A stretch of DNA of 64,000 nt, from NCBI GenBank assembly GCA_964244295.1, contig CAXTIG010000005.1, positions 1-64,000 of the forward strand, written 5' to 3'. Position 1 is the stretch's first letter; each line of letters opens with the position of its first letter. The notes under the pieces are model-generated. The model was not told where the DNA came from and ran no database searches. It saw nothing but the letters and a program-made list of their open reading frames with translations. The translations under genes were made by a program, and so were the position numbers. Positions 25,286 through 34,285 of the stretch are shown here, piece by piece. Source of the DNA: JAJAZB01 sp964244295. GTDB taxonomy: Bacteria; Bacteroidota; Bacteroidia; Cytophagales; Spirosomataceae.

Positions 25286-26155
25286 ATGCACCTCGCCACC
25301 GACCTCGTTAAACTCAACAACCTCCAACTGGCCGGGAAACTGGTTAGCGACGAACTGTTGCTGGGCATCCACGCCAGCCGACGGACGGGGGCGGGGGTGG
25401 AGTTTGAGCAGTACCGGCACTACAGCCCCGGCGACGACCCCAAGCGCATCGACTGGAAGCGTTTCGCCCAAACCGAAAAACACCTCGTCCGCGAGTCGGC
25501 CACGGAGAGCAACCTCAACCTGCGCTTCGTCCTCGATTTGTCCGGCTCGATGAACTACGCCGAGGCGGGCCTCAGTCGATTGGACTACGCCAAAATTCTG
25601 CTCGCCTCGCTGGCTTACCTCGGCTACCGGCAGAGCGACCAGATGAGTTTGTACGGCCTGCAACACGGGGCCGTGCGGGCGCTGGTGCCCGCCGGGAAGC
25701 AGGCCTTTCAGAAAATTCTGCACACCCTGCAAACCGCCGAAGCCACCGGAACGTGGCAAACCGAGGGGGCCAACCGCTTCCCGGAGTTTCATTCCCGAAC
25801 CAAAGATTTGCTCGTGCTGGCCTCCGATTTCCTGCAAGTGGACGACGAATGGCTGCGTTTCATCCAAAGCGTCGCCAGCCCCCGGCGCGAAATCGTTATT
25901 TTTCAGGTGCTGGGCGAACAGGAGCTGAACTTCGACCTACGCGGCTTTTATCGCTTTCAGGATTTGGAAACGGGGCAGGAGTTGGAAGTGCAGGCCGAAA
26001 CGGTGAAGGCGCAAGTCCAGCAAGCCGCCACCGCCTACCTCGCCTGGTTGGACGAAGCCCTGCGCATCCCGCACGTCCAACTCCTGCGGGCCAATTTGAG
26101 CGAGCCAGTCGCGGCGGTGTTGCGGGGTTTTTTGGCGGGGCGGAGGTGGGGGTAA
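25286..26155 (+). CDS. DUF58 domain protein with a VWA-like metal site
   Basis: The protein has 289 residues. The DUF58 signature GAGVEFEQYRHYSPGDDPKRIDW is at 36-57 and the MIDAS-like motif is DLSGS at 84-88, with LRFVLDLSGS as the strand. There are no membrane helices and no signal, so it acts in the cytosol or on the membrane surface. In this operon type it is the likely client of MoxR. It lies after the family C hairpin and before a family B element. Confidence 0.92.
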   Translation: MHLATDLVKLNNLQLAGKLVSDELLLGIHASRRTGAGVEFEQYRHYSPGDDPKRIDWKRFAQTEKHLVRESATESNLNLRFVLDLSGSMNYAEAGLSRLDYAKILLASLAYLGYRQSDQMSLYGLQHGAVRALVPAGKQAFQKILHTLQTAEATGTWQTEGANRFPEFHSRTKDLLVLASDFLQVDDEWLRFIQSVASPRREIVIFQVLGEQELNFDLRGFYRFQDLETGQELEVQAETVKAQVQQAATAYLAWLDEALRIPHVQLLRANLSEPVAAVLRGFLAGRRWG

Positions 26156-26168
26156 ATTCCTACACCGC

Positions 26169-26291
26169 TGTCATCCTGAGCGCAGCGAAGGACCTTGTTG
26201 GACTACCGAATAGCTGGTCGGTAACCCAGCGTTCGCCAACAACCGGTTACTCGGCACCCCAACGAGGTCCCTCACTGGGTTCGGGATGACA
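26169..26291. repeat. Family B inverted-repeat element (copy 3), partly mismatched
   Basis: TGTCATCCTGAGCGCAGCGAAGGACC opens the element and GGTCCCTCACTGGGTTCGGGATGACA closes it. The two halves resemble different subtypes (CTGAG versus CGAAC), so it looks like a chimera of two family members. The core has GAATAGCTGGTCGGTAACC. It lies between the DUF58 and BatA genes. Confidence 0.8.
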
Positions 26292-26325
26292 GTGATGGGG
26301 ATAGAAGACCAAAAAAAACAGGTTG

Positions 26326-27531
26326 ATGGAGTTTGTAAAACCACACTTTCTCTGGGCCGCGCTAACCGTTGCCATCCCGATTCTGATTCACTTCTGGCAC
26401 CAGAAGCGGGGCCAGCCGTTGCCGTGGGCGGCCAGCCAGTGGTTGAGCGAGAAAGACCAGCAACCGCAGCGGGGGCTACGGTTCGACAACCTGCTGCTGC
26501 TGCTGTTGCGCTGCCTCGCGCTGCTGGCGCTGGCATTGCTGCTGAGTCAGCCGCGTTTTCAGGAAAAAAAAGAAGCAGCGGTTTTGCAAAAAATCCACCT
26601 CGTCCAGCCGGACGAATTCTTGGCCGACAACTTCAAATTTGAATTGGAAAGCGCGTTAAAAAAGGGCGAGCGCGTGGTTTGGGCAAATCCCGGAACCGAA
26701 CCTGCCAACAGCCTGAGTCCACTCCCGGCAGGAGCCGATTTTTCACCGCTGATTTTACAAAACTCCATCAATCGCCTGGCTAAGCCGGGCGTCGAATTCC
26801 ACCTGTACGTGCTGAACGAGGCGAGTCTGGCGGGCCTTCCCGCGATGTACGTCCCGGCCCCGTTTCAACTCCACGCCGCCCTCGATTCAAGCCGCCGCCC
26901 GGCGCGGGGCTACCTCGAAACGGCGGGCGGGAAACGGATTTTTGTGAATGCTGCCAACCAGTTGACCGCTATCTCAACCCTGCCCCCGGCGCTGCGGTTC
27001 GCCGCCCGCCCGGCATTCACCGGCTCGCTACCCGTGCTGCTCGAAACCCGCAACCCGGCGGAACGCCAAACCCTCCGCGCTGCCCTGGCCGCGCTGACGG
27101 ACGTGTACGGATTGGAATTCTTAATCGAAGAAAAACGGAATCCGGCCACGTCCTACATCTGGGAACTGACCGGCCGGGAACCGCCGAAACCTTCGCCCCA
27201 AACCCTCTACTTCGTGTCGGGGAGAGTCGGCAATTCCGAAGCAGCGAACGTGGTTTTTATCGGGGAAATCCTCACACCCCAAACCTCCGAACGGGTCGCG
27301 ACCGGGCAACTGCCGGAGTGGCTGGGCGAGGCGCTGGTGCGGCATTTTAACCTGAATCCCAACGCCCAAGCCCTGAGCCAGCGGCAACTGGCCGCGTTGT
27401 TCGTGGAACAAAAAAACGGGGCGGATGAGCCGAAGGACGGCCCGCGAAACACCGCCCAGCGGGCACTACTCCTGCTTGTTCTCGGTTTGGTGGGAGCAGA
27501 ACGCGGATTAGCTTTGAAGAAAAACGCATGA
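26326..27531 (+). CDS. BatA-like protein with N-terminal double membrane helix
   Basis: The protein has 401 residues from ATG 26326 (MEFVKPHFLWAALTVAIPILIHFW; a TTG one codon earlier is possible). The BatA N-terminal domain comprises helices at about 4-22 and 55-78 (LLLLLLRCLALLALALLLSQPRF) flanking the conserved loop LPWAASQWLSE. A large alpha/beta region follows, with a few hydrophobic strands (HLYVLNEASLAGLPAMYVP), and a last helix (ALLLLVLGLVGAERGL) near the C-terminus. It is an inner-membrane component of the MoxR-linked (aerotolerance-type) complex. Its stop overlaps the next start by ATGA, so the two are translationally coupled. Confidence 0.88.
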   Translation: MEFVKPHFLWAALTVAIPILIHFWHQKRGQPLPWAASQWLSEKDQQPQRGLRFDNLLLLLLRCLALLALALLLSQPRFQEKKEAAVLQKIHLVQPDEFLADNFKFELESALKKGERVVWANPGTEPANSLSPLPAGADFSPLILQNSINRLAKPGVEFHLYVLNEASLAGLPAMYVPAPFQLHAALDSSRRPARGYLETAGGKRIFVNAANQLTAISTLPPALRFAARPAFTGSLPVLLETRNPAERQTLRAALAALTDVYGLEFLIEEKRNPATSYIWELTGREPPKPSPQTLYFVSGRVGNSEAANVVFIGEILTPQTSERVATGQLPEWLGEALVRHFNLNPNAQALSQRQLAALFVEQKNGADEPKDGPRNTAQRALLLLVLGLVGAERGLALKKNA

Positions 27532-29780
27532 ACGAACTCCAACGCACCCTCACGTCGGTCGTCCGGCAGTTGACCGCCAACGCGCTGCTGGCGGGGCTGT
27601 TGCTGGCCCTTTCGGCCTGGCTGCTGGCCGGGGCGCTGGGGGCTTCGCCCGCGCTGGCGTTGAGCGCCGGGGTAGTTGGTCTGGGTACGGGGGCTTTTCT
27701 TAAAAACGGGTTTCGGGCCAAAAAACCGCAGGCCATCCGGCTCATTCACCAGACCGTTGGCGAGGCCGAGTACAGCCTGCACCTGCTCGACGTTTCGCAG
27801 CCCAACATCGCCGAGCAACTGCAAATCGAGCGGCTCAACGCCACGCTGAATCAGGTTCGGATTCCGAATTTTGTCTTCCAAAACCTCCGCTGGTACGCCC
27901 TCGCGCTGGTACTTTCGCTGGGGCTAAAACTCGGCTTGCCACTCTTGCGTCAGTCAGAGCCGAGGGCTGAAAAATCGGTGAGCGGGGCGTTTTTCGCCCC
28001 CCAAACCCCGCCACGCTCGCCTTCGCTCCAATCGGCCACGCTGCGCATCGAGCCGCCCGGCTACACCGGCCTGCCCGCCCGCACCTCCACCGACCTCAAC
28101 GCCACGGCGCAGAACGGCTCGCGGCTCACCTGGCAGGTAAAAGTTAGCGATTCCCGAAACCTCTCCGTTCGCCTGACCAACAGCCGGGGCGAGGTGGTTT
28201 TTTTCAAAAAAACCGGCACCCACTTCGAGCACCGCGACCGCCTGCTGGCCTCCGGCCTCTACGCGCTTCAGGCGCACTGGCGCGACCGGCCCGGCCACGA
28301 TTCGCTGGTGTACCAGTCGGATTTTTACCGCCTCGACGCCCAACCCGATTTGGCCCCGAAAATCGAGCCGACGGACAAGGAACTGTACCGGTTTCACCGC
28401 CTGAACGACAAAAAACAACTTTCGATTTCCGCGAAATTCTCCGATGATTTCCGGGTGAGTTACGCCTTCCTTGTCGCCACGCTGGCGCGGGGTAGTGGGG
28501 AGGCAGTGAAGTTTCGGGAAGTGAAAATTCCGCTCGGAAAGACAAATTTCAAGGAAGCGACCCTGAGCAAAGTCCTCGACCTGACCGCCTTCCAGTTCGC
28601 CCCCGGCGACGAGTTGTACTACTACTGGGCGGCTTTCGACAACCGGCAGCCGGAGCCGAATTTCACCAAATCGGATACGTATTTTCTGGTGTACAAAGAC
28701 ACCACCAAACTCGACGAAGCGGCCCTGGCGACGATGGCGGTGAACGCCATGCCGGAGTATTTTCGGAGTCAGCGGCAAATCATCATCGACACCGAAAAGC
28801 TGATTGCCAAACGGGGAAAAATTCCTGCGAAGCCCTTCAACGGCACCTCCAACGAAATCGGTTTCGACCAGAAAGTGCTGCGGCTGCGCTACGGGCAGTT
28901 TTTGGGCGAAGAATTTGAAAGCAGCGCCGGGGGCGACGGCGCGGGCGGCGAAGGCGGTTCGCTCGAAGGCTTCGTTCACAAACACGACACCGAGCAGGAA
29001 AAAGACGCGCCGCGCTCGTTCGCGTTTAAAATGATTGAAGAACTGCAAAAGCAGGAGGCCGAGAAAGCGCCCGCCGTCAACCCCGCCGAGCACCGCCACG
29101 ACCACGGCGAAGCCCAGGGTCCCGCCGGGGAACAGGACCCGCTGGCCGCGCTGATGGAGCAGTACGTCCACGCCCACGACAACGGCGAGGTGAACACGTA
29201 CTACGAGCAATCGACGCGGAGTTTGCTGAAAATGGCCCTGGAGCAAATGTGGCAATCGGAGTTGCACCTGCGGCTGTACGAGCCGGAAAAGGCCCTGCCC
29301 TTTGAAAATAAAGCCCTGGAGTACCTGAAAATCGTGCAGCAGAAAGCCCGGAGTTACGTTAAAAAAACGGGCTTCGACCCGGCTCCCATCAAGGAAGCCG
29401 AAAAGCGCCTGACCGGGGAGTTGAAAAATGTGAACGAGGCATTTGAGCAGCAACGGCTTTACACCAACCCGCGCCTCGCCCCGCTGGCGGCGGTGGTGCT
29501 GGGCTACCTCGAAGGGCCACCTACCGCGCTGAGTCCACCCCAAAAATACGTCGTGCAGCGCCTCGGCGGGGTACTGGCCGAGCGCAGCCTCGACCGGGGG
29601 GTACCGGATTGGGCGACGTTGAGTTCGCTGCAAAAATGGGCGGGCGGGAAGGCGCTGTCGGTTTCGGAAAAAGAGGGGCTGAAAACCGCCCTGTTCCCGC
29701 TCACGGCGAACGCCGAGCGCAGCGGCCCGGCGTTTAGCAGCGAACGGAGGTTGGAGCGGGCGTTTTGGCGGGGGCTATAG
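27528..29780 (+). CDS. Large membrane-anchored protein of the MoxR/BatA operon (DUF4175-like)
   Basis: The protein has 750 residues. Two to three N-terminal helices (LLAGLLLALSAWLLAGALGA, ALALSAGVVGLGTGAFL, YALALVLSLGLKLGLPLL) are followed by a long periplasmic region with Ig-like strands (ATLRIEPPGYTGLPARTSTD ... VKVSDSRNLSVRLTN ... LYRFHRLNDKKQLSISAKFSDDF) and a charged helical C-terminal part that is rich in Glu, Lys, His and Gln (KHDTEQEKDAP ... EHRHDHGEAQGP). The order membrane helices, then beta domains, then coiled region matches the DUF4175-like proteins that follow BatA in Bacteroidota operons. I assign it by position and shape rather than by a diagnostic motif. Exact role unknown. 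Confidence 0.75.
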   Translation: MNELQRTLTSVVRQLTANALLAGLLLALSAWLLAGALGASPALALSAGVVGLGTGAFLKNGFRAKKPQAIRLIHQTVGEAEYSLHLLDVSQPNIAEQLQIERLNATLNQVRIPNFVFQNLRWYALALVLSLGLKLGLPLLRQSEPRAEKSVSGAFFAPQTPPRSPSLQSATLRIEPPGYTGLPARTSTDLNATAQNGSRLTWQVKVSDSRNLSVRLTNSRGEVVFFKKTGTHFEHRDRLLASGLYALQAHWRDRPGHDSLVYQSDFYRLDAQPDLAPKIEPTDKELYRFHRLNDKKQLSISAKFSDDFRVSYAFLVATLARGSGEAVKFREVKIPLGKTNFKEATLSKVLDLTAFQFAPGDELYYYWAAFDNRQPEPNFTKSDTYFLVYKDTTKLDEAALATMAVNAMPEYFRSQRQIIIDTEKLIAKRGKIPAKPFNGTSNEIGFDQKVLRLRYGQFLGEEFESSAGGDGAGGEGGSLEGFVHKHDTEQEKDAPRSFAFKMIEELQKQEAEKAPAVNPAEHRHDHGEAQGPAGEQDPLAALMEQYVHAHDNGEVNTYYEQSTRSLLKMALEQMWQSELHLRLYEPEKALPFENKALEYLKIVQQKARSYVKKTGFDPAPIKEAEKRLTGELKNVNEAFEQQRLYTNPRLAPLAAVVLGYLEGPPTALSPPQKYVVQRLGGVLAERSLDRGVPDWATLSSLQKWAGGKALSVSEKEGLKTALFPLTANAERSGPAFSSERRLERAFWRGL

Positions 29781-29806
29781 TAAGCGTAGCGAAGCCTCCC
29801 CAAGCC

Positions 29807-29992
29807 CGTCATTGCGAGTGGAGGCAGCCGGACGAGGTTCGGCTGCCGGAGCGCGGCAATCCCCTCCCGGAGACCAAAATAGTTTTGGGCAAGTACTCTG
29901 TTTTCGCTCTCTCGGTCTCCGGGAGGGGATTGCTTCGCTGCGGTTTCAACTTCTCGCTTCGCTCGCCGTTTCAACCTCCGCTCGCAATGACG
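29807..29992. repeat. Family A element (copy 4) with a nested side hairpin
   Basis: The outer stem is CGTCATTGCGAG (29807) with CTCGCAATGACG. The left side hairpin is GGCAGCCG/CGGCTGCC. The central stem is AATCCCCTCCCGGAGACC with GGTCTCCGGGAGGGGATT. On the right GTTTCAAC occurs twice as a direct repeat, so no right hairpin is evident here. It lies between two genes of the MoxR operon. Confidence 0.85.
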
Positions 29993-30024
29993 CCGAAGGC
30001 AGGCGTTTCACGTACCATTTAAAA

Positions 30025-31671
30025 ATGCTCACCTTCCACTTCACCCTCAGCACCCCACTCGATTGGCTCATCGTCCTGGCGTTGGCACTCGTGCTGGCGG
30101 TGCAGGTCTGGGGTCTTTCCCGAAAAACCACGATTTCCGCGAATCGGAAACGCCTTCGCATTGCCCTGAACGGGCTGCTTTGGCTATTGCTGCTGGCTTT
30201 CGTACTCCAACCCGTCTGGGAAAAACCGGTCACAGCCCGGCAGGCGTTGGTGGTTGGAGCCGGGGTACCCGCTGCGGTGGCGAATCGGGTGCGGGATAGT
30301 TTGGGGGTGGAGGAGCGGTTTACGGCACAAAATTTCAAGGGCGAGTTTGAGGCGGTGACGCTGCTGGGACAGGATTTTCCAACGCCTTTTCTGAGTCGCT
30401 TGAGCGGCACGGCCTTGCGCTGGGTGCCCTACCACGCGCCCGACCAAGTGGAGGAAATTCAATGGAAAGGCATTTTGCGGCAGGGGGAACTTCAACGGGT
30501 GAGCGGAAGGCTTTTTTCTTCCGAAAAAACGGTTCTCAAACTCCGCTACGCCAACCGCACCCTCGACAGCCTGAACCTGCGCGAGGGCTTGACTAATTTT
30601 GAACTGACCTTCCCAACATTCTCGCGGGGCCGCACGGCGATGGAACTGGTGTTGGGTGAAAAACTCCTTGATACCCTCCGGTTTTTCACCCGCCCCACGG
30701 AGCCGCGCCGCTACCAGTTTCTGCTCGACAACCCCGATTTTGAAAGCAAAACCCTGGCCGACTGGCTGGGGCAGGCCGGGCATTCCGTCGAACTGCTCAC
30801 CACCGTTTCCCGGAACGTCAGCAGCCGAGTGAGGCTTAACCGGGGCGGCAAACCCGACGTCCTCCTCACCGACCCCGGCAACGCCGCAAATCCGGTGGTG
30901 AAGCGGGCCGTGGCGGAAGGCAAAGCCGTGTTGTTTTTCAACCTCAGCAATCCCGAAGCCGAGAGCCGGGCCATCGACCGGGCGCTGGGCACGCGTTGGC
31001 GGTTGCGTCAACTCTCGAACGAAGCCGTGGTTCCGGTGGGCAAAAACCTCACGGCTTTGCCTTACGCCTTCGTTCCCTCGCTGCGCCAATTTCCGGTTAC
31101 GGGTTATCCGGTGGCCGTGCAGCGGGGCAGCGGCCCGGTCGGGCTGAGTTTGTTGAGCGAAACGTTTCCGCTGAAACTGAGCGGCGACAGCCTGGCTTAC
31201 CAGCGGGTCTGGCAGGCGATTCTGGCCCCACTTCAACCGGCGGCGCAAGCCACCGCAGTGGTAGACGCGCCGGTTTTCAGTCCGCTCGGCGCTACGCTTC
31301 GCTTCAACGACTGGCCGGGTCGGCCCCGGTTCGGGCGGGTGGGTGAGGACACGGTTTCGCTCGCGTATTCGCCGCTCAACGGGCGGTCGGCAGAGGGAAA
31401 TTTTCGGTTTGGACGGGCGGGTTGGCAACCTGTACAGGATTCGCTGGGGGTGTACGAGGAAACCGAGCGGGGATTTTCGTCCGTTCGGCAGACTCGACTA
31501 CTCAGCCAGTTTTTAAAGGCGCATTCCGAAGAGAGCGGGCCGATCGCCGGGTCGCAATTGGCGGGGCGGTTCGTGGAATGGACCGTGCCCGACTGGGTTT
31601 GGTTTACCTTGATTTTGCTCTGCCTGACGGCGCTTTGGGGAGAGCCGAAGGTGAAGACCTTATCGGTTTAA
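30025..31671 (+). CDS. Membrane protein with vWA/GAT-like region, last gene of the MoxR/BatA operon
   Basis: The protein has 548 residues from ATG 30025 (MLTFHFTLSTPLDWLIV); a frame extending to 29812 passes through the repeat and is rejected. Two N-terminal helices (WLIVLALALVLAVQVWGL, ALNGLLWLLLLAFVLQPVW) are followed by a periplasmic region with LVVGAGVPAAVANRV, FLLDNPDFESKTLADWLGQAGH and DVLLTDPGNAANPVVKRAVAEGKAVLFFNLSNP. The latter resembles a glutamine-amidotransferase-like/vWA sub-fold. A C-terminal helix (WTVPDWVWFTLILLCLTALWG) returns to the membrane. This layout is shared with the BatA-type neighbours. Its stop lies inside the terminator that follows. Function unknown beyond operon membership. 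Confidence 0.75.
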   Translation: MLTFHFTLSTPLDWLIVLALALVLAVQVWGLSRKTTISANRKRLRIALNGLLWLLLLAFVLQPVWEKPVTARQALVVGAGVPAAVANRVRDSLGVEERFTAQNFKGEFEAVTLLGQDFPTPFLSRLSGTALRWVPYHAPDQVEEIQWKGILRQGELQRVSGRLFSSEKTVLKLRYANRTLDSLNLREGLTNFELTFPTFSRGRTAMELVLGEKLLDTLRFFTRPTEPRRYQFLLDNPDFESKTLADWLGQAGHSVELLTTVSRNVSSRVRLNRGGKPDVLLTDPGNAANPVVKRAVAEGKAVLFFNLSNPEAESRAIDRALGTRWRLRQLSNEAVVPVGKNLTALPYAFVPSLRQFPVTGYPVAVQRGSGPVGLSLLSETFPLKLSGDSLAYQRVWQAILAPLQPAAQATAVVDAPVFSPLGATLRFNDWPGRPRFGRVGEDTVSLAYSPLNGRSAEGNFRFGRAGWQPVQDSLGVYEETERGFSSVRQTRLLSQFLKAHSEESGPIAGSQLAGRFVEWTVPDWVWFTLILLCLTALWGEPKVKTLSV

Positions 31672-31692
31672 AAAACCCGATAAGGTCTTTTC
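31653..31692 (+). terminator. Intrinsic terminator at the end of the MoxR/BatA operon
   Basis: AAGACCTTATCGGTT pairs with AACCCGATAAGGTCTT and is followed by a T-rich tail. The operon's last stop codon lies in the stem-loop. Confidence 0.85.
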
Positions 31693-31745
31693 TCCTCCTT
31701 AAACTCCGCCTTTTCTCCTTTACTTTGTATATCGAACCACACGCC

Positions 31746-32234
31746 ATGCCGCTGAACACATCCAACTTCGAGACCGTCCGCCAGATTTTCATGGCGTACC
31801 TCGAAAACAAGGGGCTGCGCAAAACCCCGGAGCGCTTCGCGATTCTGGAGGAGATTTACAGCCGCAACGACCATTTTGATGTGGAGGAACTCTACATCTC
31901 GATGAAAAACAAAAAGTACCAGGTGAGCCGCGCCACCGTGTACAACACGCTCGACGTGCTGGTGGAGTGCAACCTCGTGACCCGCCACCAGTTTGGCCGC
32001 AACCTGGCTCAGTACGAAAAAAGCTACGGTCGCCGCCAGCACGACCACCTCATCTGCACCATTTGCCACAAAGTCACCGAATTCTGCGACCCCCGCGTGC
32101 AAAACATCCAGAGCATGGTGGGTGAAACGCTGCAATTCAACGTGTTGCACCACAGCCTGATTTTTTACGGCTCCTGCACCAAAGACCACTGCGAAAACCG
32201 GGAGGAACTGGCTGAAGGAACGATGGCTTCCTGA
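31746..32234 (+). CDS. Fur-family transcriptional repressor
   Basis: The protein has 162 residues from ATG 31746 (MPLNTSNFETVRQIFMAYLE). The winged helix spans about 20-85 (RKTPERFAILEEIYSRNDHFDVEELY ... VSRATVYNTLDVL), and the metal region has HDHLICTICHKVTEFCD with a CxxC pair and a second pair of Cys near the C-terminus (CTKDHCENR). That pattern is compatible with a structural zinc. Fur-family members respond to iron, zinc or peroxide; which one cannot be told here. TACTTTGTA at 31722 may be its promoter -7 region. PurA follows across a family B element. Confidence 0.9.
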   Translation: MPLNTSNFETVRQIFMAYLENKGLRKTPERFAILEEIYSRNDHFDVEELYISMKNKKYQVSRATVYNTLDVLVECNLVTRHQFGRNLAQYEKSYGRRQHDHLICTICHKVTEFCDPRVQNIQSMVGETLQFNVLHHSLIFYGSCTKDHCENREELAEGTMAS

Positions 32235-32254
32235 AAAAAAAACCAAACTTTGTC

Positions 32255-32344
32255 TGTCATCCCGGCGCAGGAGGGATCTTTTGCGCCAGACTTTTAAGTA
32301 GTTGGCTGGCCACCACAGAAGATACCTCCTTCGTCGGGATGACA
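32255..32344. repeat. Family B inverted-repeat element (copy 4)
   Basis: TGTCATCCCGGCGCAGGAGGGATCT pairs with AGATACCTCCTTCGTCGGGATGACA with a few mismatches. The core TAAGTAGTTGGCTGGCC is weakly related to that of the other copies. It lies between the Fur-family gene and purA. Confidence 0.85.
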
Positions 32345-32364
32345 GGCTGGAAACAATAAAACTT

Positions 32365-33648
32365 ATGAACGTTGACGTACTCCTCGGCCTCCAGTGGGGC
32401 GACGAAGGCAAAGGTAAAATTGTGGATGTGCTGGCCCCCCAGTACCAGGTCGTGGCGCGTTTTCAGGGCGGACCGAACGCCGGGCACACGCTCGAATTCG
32501 ACGGGGAAAAAGTGGTGTTGCACCAGATTCCCTCCGGCATTTTCCGCTCCGACGTGACCAACATCATCGGCAACGGCGTGGTGCTCGACCCGATTATTTT
32601 CCGCCGGGAAATCGAGGGCCTGGCCCGCTTCGGCGGCGACTTGCGGCAGAATTTGTTCATCTCCAAAAAAGCCTCGCTCATCGTCCCGACGCACCGCCTG
32701 CTCGATGCCGCCTCCGAACGGGCCAAAGGAGCCGACAAAATCGGCTCGACGCTCAAGGGCATCGGCCCCACCTACACCGACAAGGTTTCCCGGCAGGGCC
32801 TGCGCGTGGGCGATGTGCTGTCGCCCAAGTTCGAGGAAAAATACCGCCGCCTCGTGGCCCAGCACGAGCAGATTCTGGGTTTTTACGGATTTGAGTACAA
32901 CCTCGCGGAGGCGGAGGCGGGCTTTTTCGAGGCCGTGGAATTCCTGAAAACCTTCCCGCTGGTCGATTCGGAATACCTCGTCAACGACGCCCTTAGCGAG
33001 GGCAAAGCCGTGCTGGCCGAAGGTGCGCAAGGCTCCTTGCTCGACGTGGATTTCGGATCCTACCCCTTCGTGACGAGCAGCACCACGATGGCCGCCGGGG
33101 CCTGCACCGGCCTGGGCGTGGCCCCGCGCAACCTGGGCGAGGTGTTCGGCATTTTCAAAGCCTACTGCACCCGCGTGGGCAGCGGTCCCTTCCCGACCGA
33201 ACTCCACGACGATGTCGGTGAGCGCATCCGGCAGGCGGGCCGCGAATTCGGCTCCACCACGGGCCGCCCCCGCCGCTGCGGCTGGCTGGATTTACCCGCG
33301 TTGAAGTACGCCATCCTGCTCAACGGCGTGAGCCAACTGGTGATGATGAAAGTGGACGTGCTGAATGAGTTCGACGAAATCAGCGTCTGCACCGCCTACC
33401 GCCTGCCCGACGGCAGCGAAACCGAAGAACTCCCCTACGACCTCTGCGACGCGCCCGTGGAGCCGATTTATAAGCGATTCAAAGGCTGGCAAACCGCCCT
33501 CGACGGCCTCCACGGTTACGACGAACTGCCCGCGCCGCTGGCCGAGTACATCGATTTTTTGGAAGACCGATTGGGCTTGCCGATTCGGTTTATTTCCACC
33601 GGTCCGGACCGGGAGGCGATTATTCACCGGGAGGCGCAGGCGGTGTGA
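32365..33648 (+). CDS. purA: Adenylosuccinate synthetase
   Basis: The protein has 427 residues from ATG 32365 (MNVDVLLGLQWGDEGKGKIVD). The GTP-binding start LGLQWGDEGKGK is followed by NAGHT (GPNAGHTLEF), the IMP loop IGSTLKGIGPTY (its start corresponds to GTTKKGIGP in other bacteria), and the C-terminal STTGRPRRCGWLDLP. It makes adenylosuccinate from IMP, aspartate and GTP in the first committed step to AMP. It is cytosolic, a single gene, with a terminator immediately downstream. Confidence 0.97.
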   Translation: MNVDVLLGLQWGDEGKGKIVDVLAPQYQVVARFQGGPNAGHTLEFDGEKVVLHQIPSGIFRSDVTNIIGNGVVLDPIIFRREIEGLARFGGDLRQNLFISKKASLIVPTHRLLDAASERAKGADKIGSTLKGIGPTYTDKVSRQGLRVGDVLSPKFEEKYRRLVAQHEQILGFYGFEYNLAEAEAGFFEAVEFLKTFPLVDSEYLVNDALSEGKAVLAEGAQGSLLDVDFGSYPFVTSSTTMAAGACTGLGVAPRNLGEVFGIFKAYCTRVGSGPFPTELHDDVGERIRQAGREFGSTTGRPRRCGWLDLPALKYAILLNGVSQLVMMKVDVLNEFDEISVCTAYRLPDGSETEELPYDLCDAPVEPIYKRFKGWQTALDGLHGYDELPAPLAEYIDFLEDRLGLPIRFISTGPDREAIIHREAQAV

Positions 33649-33654
33649 GAGTGG

Positions 33655-33687
33655 AGCGTTGACACCTTTTCGAAAGGTGTCAACGCT
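33655..33687 (+). terminator. Intrinsic terminator after purA
   Basis: AGCGTTGACACCTTT, loop TCG, AAAGGTGTCAACGCT, a perfect 15-bp stem followed by TTCGTATTTT. It starts seven bases after the purA stop. Confidence 0.85.
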
Positions 33688-33741
33688 TTCGTATTTTGCT
33701 GACTTGGACGTTATTATATTAGACTTGTTGCGTCCTGTTTT

Positions 33742-34120
33742 TCAAAAAGATATGTAGAAGTTCCACAGTCCAGCGCAGACCTCCAGCTTCCGGTTGTAGG
33801 CCTTCAAGTCATTCATCCGCAGCCAATTTGATAAAATCCGGTAGCGTTTCATGCCGCCGATGCAGTGCTCCACAACCACTCGATGGCGGCCAAGGTATTG
33901 GTTTTCAGATTTTTATTCTTCACCTAATTCTTTGCCCTTCGGTTTTTTATGCGGAAGCTCAATGCCACCCAACGCATACGATTTGTCAAGGCCCAAATAT
34001 TTCAAATCCGCTTGAATATTATGGTTTTCAAACCAGTTTTGTTCAGTTAAAAATGCAGTTTTGAGCCTCGTTAAATCATGAATTGAATATGCCAGTGGAA
34101 CTACGCCATTGACGTCCGGT
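33742..34120 (-). pseudogene. Decayed IS5-like (DDE) transposase, C-terminal part
   Basis: Read on the minus strand, the frame gives AYSIHDLTRLKTAF, NWFENHNIQADLKYLG, LGGIELPHKKPKGKEL, a TAA stop, then NQYLGRHRVVVEHCIGG, MKRYRILSNWLRMNDLK and VCAGLWNFYISF. The 'R..VEHCIG..KRYRIL' motif with the catalytic Glu is typical of DDE transposases of the IS5 group. The in-frame TAA and the lack of the N-terminal half show it is dead. Upstream of 34120 another frame carries GHDFSTKNLK, possibly more of the same element. In 33649-34285 I see no other gene, apart from the purA terminator and the start of the DUF6922 region. Confidence 0.75.
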
Positions 34121-34285
34121 CTTTAAGTTTTTAGTCGAAAAATCATGCCCAAATTTAGTGTTTATTCCATTCGTCGCAATAACTCTATTCTATTTATGAA
34201 AAAGGCAGAGGTGCGGAATTTAGGCTAAAGTATTTTTAAGTCTCCTTCTTCCTAGAATACCTATCCATTAGCCCATTCAACGCCA

